A stretch of DNA of 15,241 nt from UBA2882 sp051877575 (lineage in GTDB: Bacteria > Bacillota > Clostridia > Lachnospirales > Lachnospiraceae). Positions 13,380-15,241 of this stretch are shown here, one piece after another. Every line of letters starts with the position of its first letter. The first letter of the stretch is position 1. The position numbers were made by a program, and so were the translations under genes. Under the pieces are notes generated by a model. The model worked only from the letters and a program-made list of their open reading frames with translations, did not search any database and had not been told where the DNA came from. The DNA lies in assembly GCA_051877575.1 (NCBI GenBank), contig JBJEJA010000018.1:1-15241 (forward strand), read 5' to 3'.

Positions 13380-14162
13380 TTATCTTTTCTTCATTACCAA
13401 TGCTGCATTGGTGTACTCAGCCCAGCCGTATTGCCTCATATATTCGCCGTTATAAATTTCTTGTGCATATGCTTCCCCTTTCTGATAGTCGTAATAATCA
13501 CAATCTATCCTATCCGTGATAATTGCAATCTTTCCTCTTCCCTGTACAAAAACATCCGTACATCGGGCCGTTTTCATGGTATCAAGCAGATCTTTTCGGA
13601 TACGGCGCAAATAATCGCAATGTATTTCATCCTGCCAGATAGCAGACATAATTTCTCCGTTGGTACAAAAAGCACCTTTCCTGTCCACCAGATATGCAAA
13701 CATTTCTTTTGTCTTGTCGTAGAGGAAATTTACCGGCTTTCCGTCAATAAACACCTCGAAATTTCCAAAGGTCTGAACCCGGATCCGTTTTTTCCCTGAT
13801 ATCCGCACCGGAAAACGCAGATTATCAAGTTCTGTTCTTATCATTTCCGCCGTAACCGGTTTCATAAGATATCCACTGGCATGCATCCCAAACGCATCAC
13901 CCCGGTATTCCTCATAACCCGTGGTAAAGATAATGTTGATGCTTGGGATAATCCCCTTCATCTCCTCAGCCAGTTCCGTTCCCGACATGCCTTCCATCTG
14001 AATATCCAGAAAAGCCACATCACAAGGCGTGTCTTTGACAAATTCCAATGCTTTTCCCGGATCATGAAACCCGTATATTTCAGCTGTCGGCTCCGTATTT
14101 TCAATCTCGGCTACCAAACCTCTTAAAATGACCCTTTCATCATCAACTACAATAACCCGCAT
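13380..14162 (-). CDS. Response regulator with SARP-like winged-helix output domain
   Basis: A 260-residue two-component regulator. Residues 1-118 are a receiver domain: acidic pocket Asp8-Asp9, phospho-acceptor Asp53 (VAFLDIQMEGMSG), Thr80/Thr81 and Lys101 (LMKP). Residues 125-225 look like an OmpR/SARP-type winged helix (RVQTFGNFEVFIDGKPVNF, then LVDRKGAFCTNGEIMSAIW), as in SARP-like response regulators of Clostridia, followed by the start of a bacterial transcriptional-activation-like helical part. The ATG at 14162 has AAAGGAGG 6 nt upstream. No histidine kinase is encoded in the window, so it is an orphan here. It has its own promoter and terminator and is probably not co-transcribed with the LytTR gene. 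Confidence 0.87.
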   Translation of the reverse strand: MRVIVVDDERVILRGLVAEIENTEPTAEIYGFHDPGKALEFVKDTPCDVAFLDIQMEGMSGTELAEEMKGIIPSINIIFTTGYEEYRGDAFGMHASGYLMKPVTAEMIRTELDNLRFPVRISGKKRIRVQTFGNFEVFIDGKPVNFLYDKTKEMFAYLVDRKGAFCTNGEIMSAIWQDEIHCDYLRRIRKDLLDTMKTARCTDVFVQGRGKIAIITDRIDCDYYDYQKGEAYAQEIYNGEYMRQYGWAEYTNAALVMKKR

Positions 14163-14274
14163 CTTTTTCCTCCTTTGTTCCCCACTGCACTCCGAAGCAT
14201 AGAAGTCCCCAAAAACCATGGATTGTATCTTCGGATTCTTCTTTTACTTACACTCAATATCACATTTCGCTTAC

Positions 14275-14303
14275 ATCATAACAAACGAAAAACTTTGATA
14301 CAA
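14275..14303 (-). promoter_or_regulatory. Promoter of the response regulator gene
   Basis: On the minus strand TTGTAT (14298-14303), a 17-bp spacer and an extended -10 TGTTATGAT (ending at 14275) lie about 112 bp before the ATG. I see no gene in the leader 14163-14270. Confidence 0.6.
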
Positions 14304-14366
14304 TTGAAACAGTGATAAATATATGAGAAAATTAGCTGATAAAGCGACTTGTAATGATTGATTCAC

Positions 14367-14389
14367 AAAAGGTAATATGCTACCTTTTT
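14367..14389 (+). promoter_or_regulatory. Hairpin before the TrmH-family gene, terminator-like
   Basis: AAAAGGTA (14367-14374) pairs with TACCTTTT (14381-14388) over a 6-nt loop, with one more T following, 36 bp before the methyltransferase ATG. A possible promoter (TTGTAA, 18 bp, TAATAT near 14349-14378) overlaps it. It could be a weak terminator, an attenuator or an operator. Confidence 0.35.
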
Positions 14390-14424
14390 AGGAAAAGAAT
14401 ATATATCTTTCAAGGAGAAAACTT

Positions 14425-15241
14425 ATGCCAAACATTATCGAAATAACCGACTTCCAGATTCCGGAACTCGATATCTATGCCCGCCTCAGTGAAGTACAGC
14501 TGTTGCATTTGTATGAGCCGAAGGGCGGGGTTTTTATAGCCGAAAGTCCAAAAGTCATTGAACGTGCACTGGACGCAGGATACAAACCGATATCCGCATT
14601 GATTGAACACAAACACATTGACGGGCAGGCTCATGATATCCTCTCCCGCCTCGGAGAAATACCGGTATATACCGCTGATTTTGACATACTGACACAACTG
14701 ACCGGATATCAGCTTACGCGTGGAATGTTGTGCGCTATGCTGCGACGTCCATTGCCGGATGTGGAAGAGATCTGTTCCGGTCGGCGAAGGATTGCCGTTT
14801 TGGAAGATGTGGTAAATCCCGCCAATGTGGGCGCCATTTTCCGCAGCGCTGCGGCACTTGGCATGGAAGCAGTCCTGCTCACACCCGCCTGCTGCGATCC
14901 ACTCTACCGCCGTGCGATCAGAGTCAGCATGGGAACCGTCTTTCAGATTCCCTGGACCTATTCGGGCACCGATACCAATACAGTTTCTCAACTAAAAGCT
15001 CTTGGTTTTCAAACAGTTGCCATGGCACTGTCCGATGACTCCATCTCCATTGCCGATCCGGGATTAATGGCAGAAGAAAAACTGGCTGTCATACTCGGTA
15101 CGGAAGGAGACGGTCTTGCCAAGAGCACCATTTCAAGCTGTGATTATACCGTTTGCATTCCCATGTCCCACGGTGTAGATTCTCTGAATGTTGCCGCTGC
15201 CAGCGCCGTAGCCTTCTGGCAACTTGGGTTGCACGGAGATA
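14425..15241 (+). CDS. TrmH/SpoU-family RNA 2'-O-methyltransferase, 3' end cut
   Basis: 272 residues are visible and the protein is nearly complete at the window edge. It transfers methyl from S-adenosylmethionine to a ribose 2'-OH in rRNA or tRNA. Residues 12-105 form the N-terminal substrate-binding domain. The trefoil-knot methylase follows with the three SpoU motifs: NPANVGAIFRSAAALG (131-146; Asn134, Arg140), VILGTEGDGL (222-231) and IPMSHGVDSLNVAAASAVAF (245-264). The ATG at 14425 has AAGGAG 7 nt upstream. It is divergent from the response regulator gene. The RNA target cannot be assigned from sequence. It is a housekeeping-type gene that marks the edge of the accessory region. Confidence 0.92.
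   Translation, partial: MPNIIEITDFQIPELDIYARLSEVQLLHLYEPKGGVFIAESPKVIERALDAGYKPISALIEHKHIDGQAHDILSRLGEIPVYTADFDILTQLTGYQLTRGMLCAMLRRPLPDVEEICSGRRRIAVLEDVVNPANVGAIFRSAAALGMEAVLLTPACCDPLYRRAIRVSMGTVFQIPWTYSGTDTNTVSQLKALGFQTVAMALSDDSISIADPGLMAEEKLAVILGTEGDGLAKSTISSCDYTVCIPMSHGVDSLNVAAASAVAFWQLGLHGD

Noticed and set aside
14410..14991. 193-codon minus-strand open frame opposite the TrmH-family gene
   Set aside because: It lies opposite a gene with all three SpoU motifs, and its translation looks like antisense composition rich in Cys, His and Gly.

Overview
The window looks like a Bacillota chromosome of class Clostridia, most likely a gut Lachnospiraceae. This is inferred from AT-leaning DNA with dense AGGAGG-type ribosome sites, a DegV lipid-binding protein, an Rpn-type PD-(D/E)XK nuclease with an EKGI-repeat tail, an XRE-helix membrane protein, LytTR and SARP-like regulators and clostridial-style endolysin modules. 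No rRNA, tRNA, CRISPR array, insertion sequence or intact prophage is visible. Most genes are on the minus strand; only the DegV gene and the TrmH-family gene at the right edge are on the plus strand.

Left part (1-4771). A truncated EamA-type permease gene is followed by a tetR-antiporter operon. The TetR regulator and a CPA2-type cation:proton antiporter overlap by ATGA, and their consensus promoter sits between two similar TetR-type operators. Upstream lies a three-gene operon: an Rpn-family nuclease followed by two small single-pass membrane-anchored proteins of unknown function. It has a perfect consensus promoter and a leader containing three inverted repeats. The nuclease gene carries a strong internal ribosome site and start that would yield its 74-residue C-terminus alone, an arrangement like the intragenic antitoxins described for E. 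coli rpn genes.

Middle (4772-6920). A plus-strand degV gene converges on a gene for an XRE-helix regulator fused to a six-helix membrane domain, which has a 12-bp palindrome at its predicted transcription start.

Main locus (6921-12186). Seven tightly packed minus-strand genes read, in transcription order: an amidase-SH3-GH24 lysozyme fusion that looks like a phage endolysin but has no phage neighbours; a 264-residue unknown protein; a DUF2589 protein; a 99-residue unknown; a second, longer DUF2589 protein with a long coiled-coil tail; a 97-residue unknown; and a STAS anti-sigma-factor antagonist. A hairpin terminator follows. This is the strongest candidate for an undescribed system: two related DUF2589 proteins, a cytosolic wall-cutting enzyme and a partner-switching element in one transcription unit, with no holin, tail or capsid genes.

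Right part (12366-15241). Upstream of that locus on the same strand are a LytTR regulator with a probable NTF2/SnoaL-like sensor domain and an orphan response regulator with a SARP-like output domain. A strong intrinsic terminator lies in the apparent leader of the LytTR gene. Divergently, a TrmH/SpoU-family RNA methyltransferase runs off the window end.
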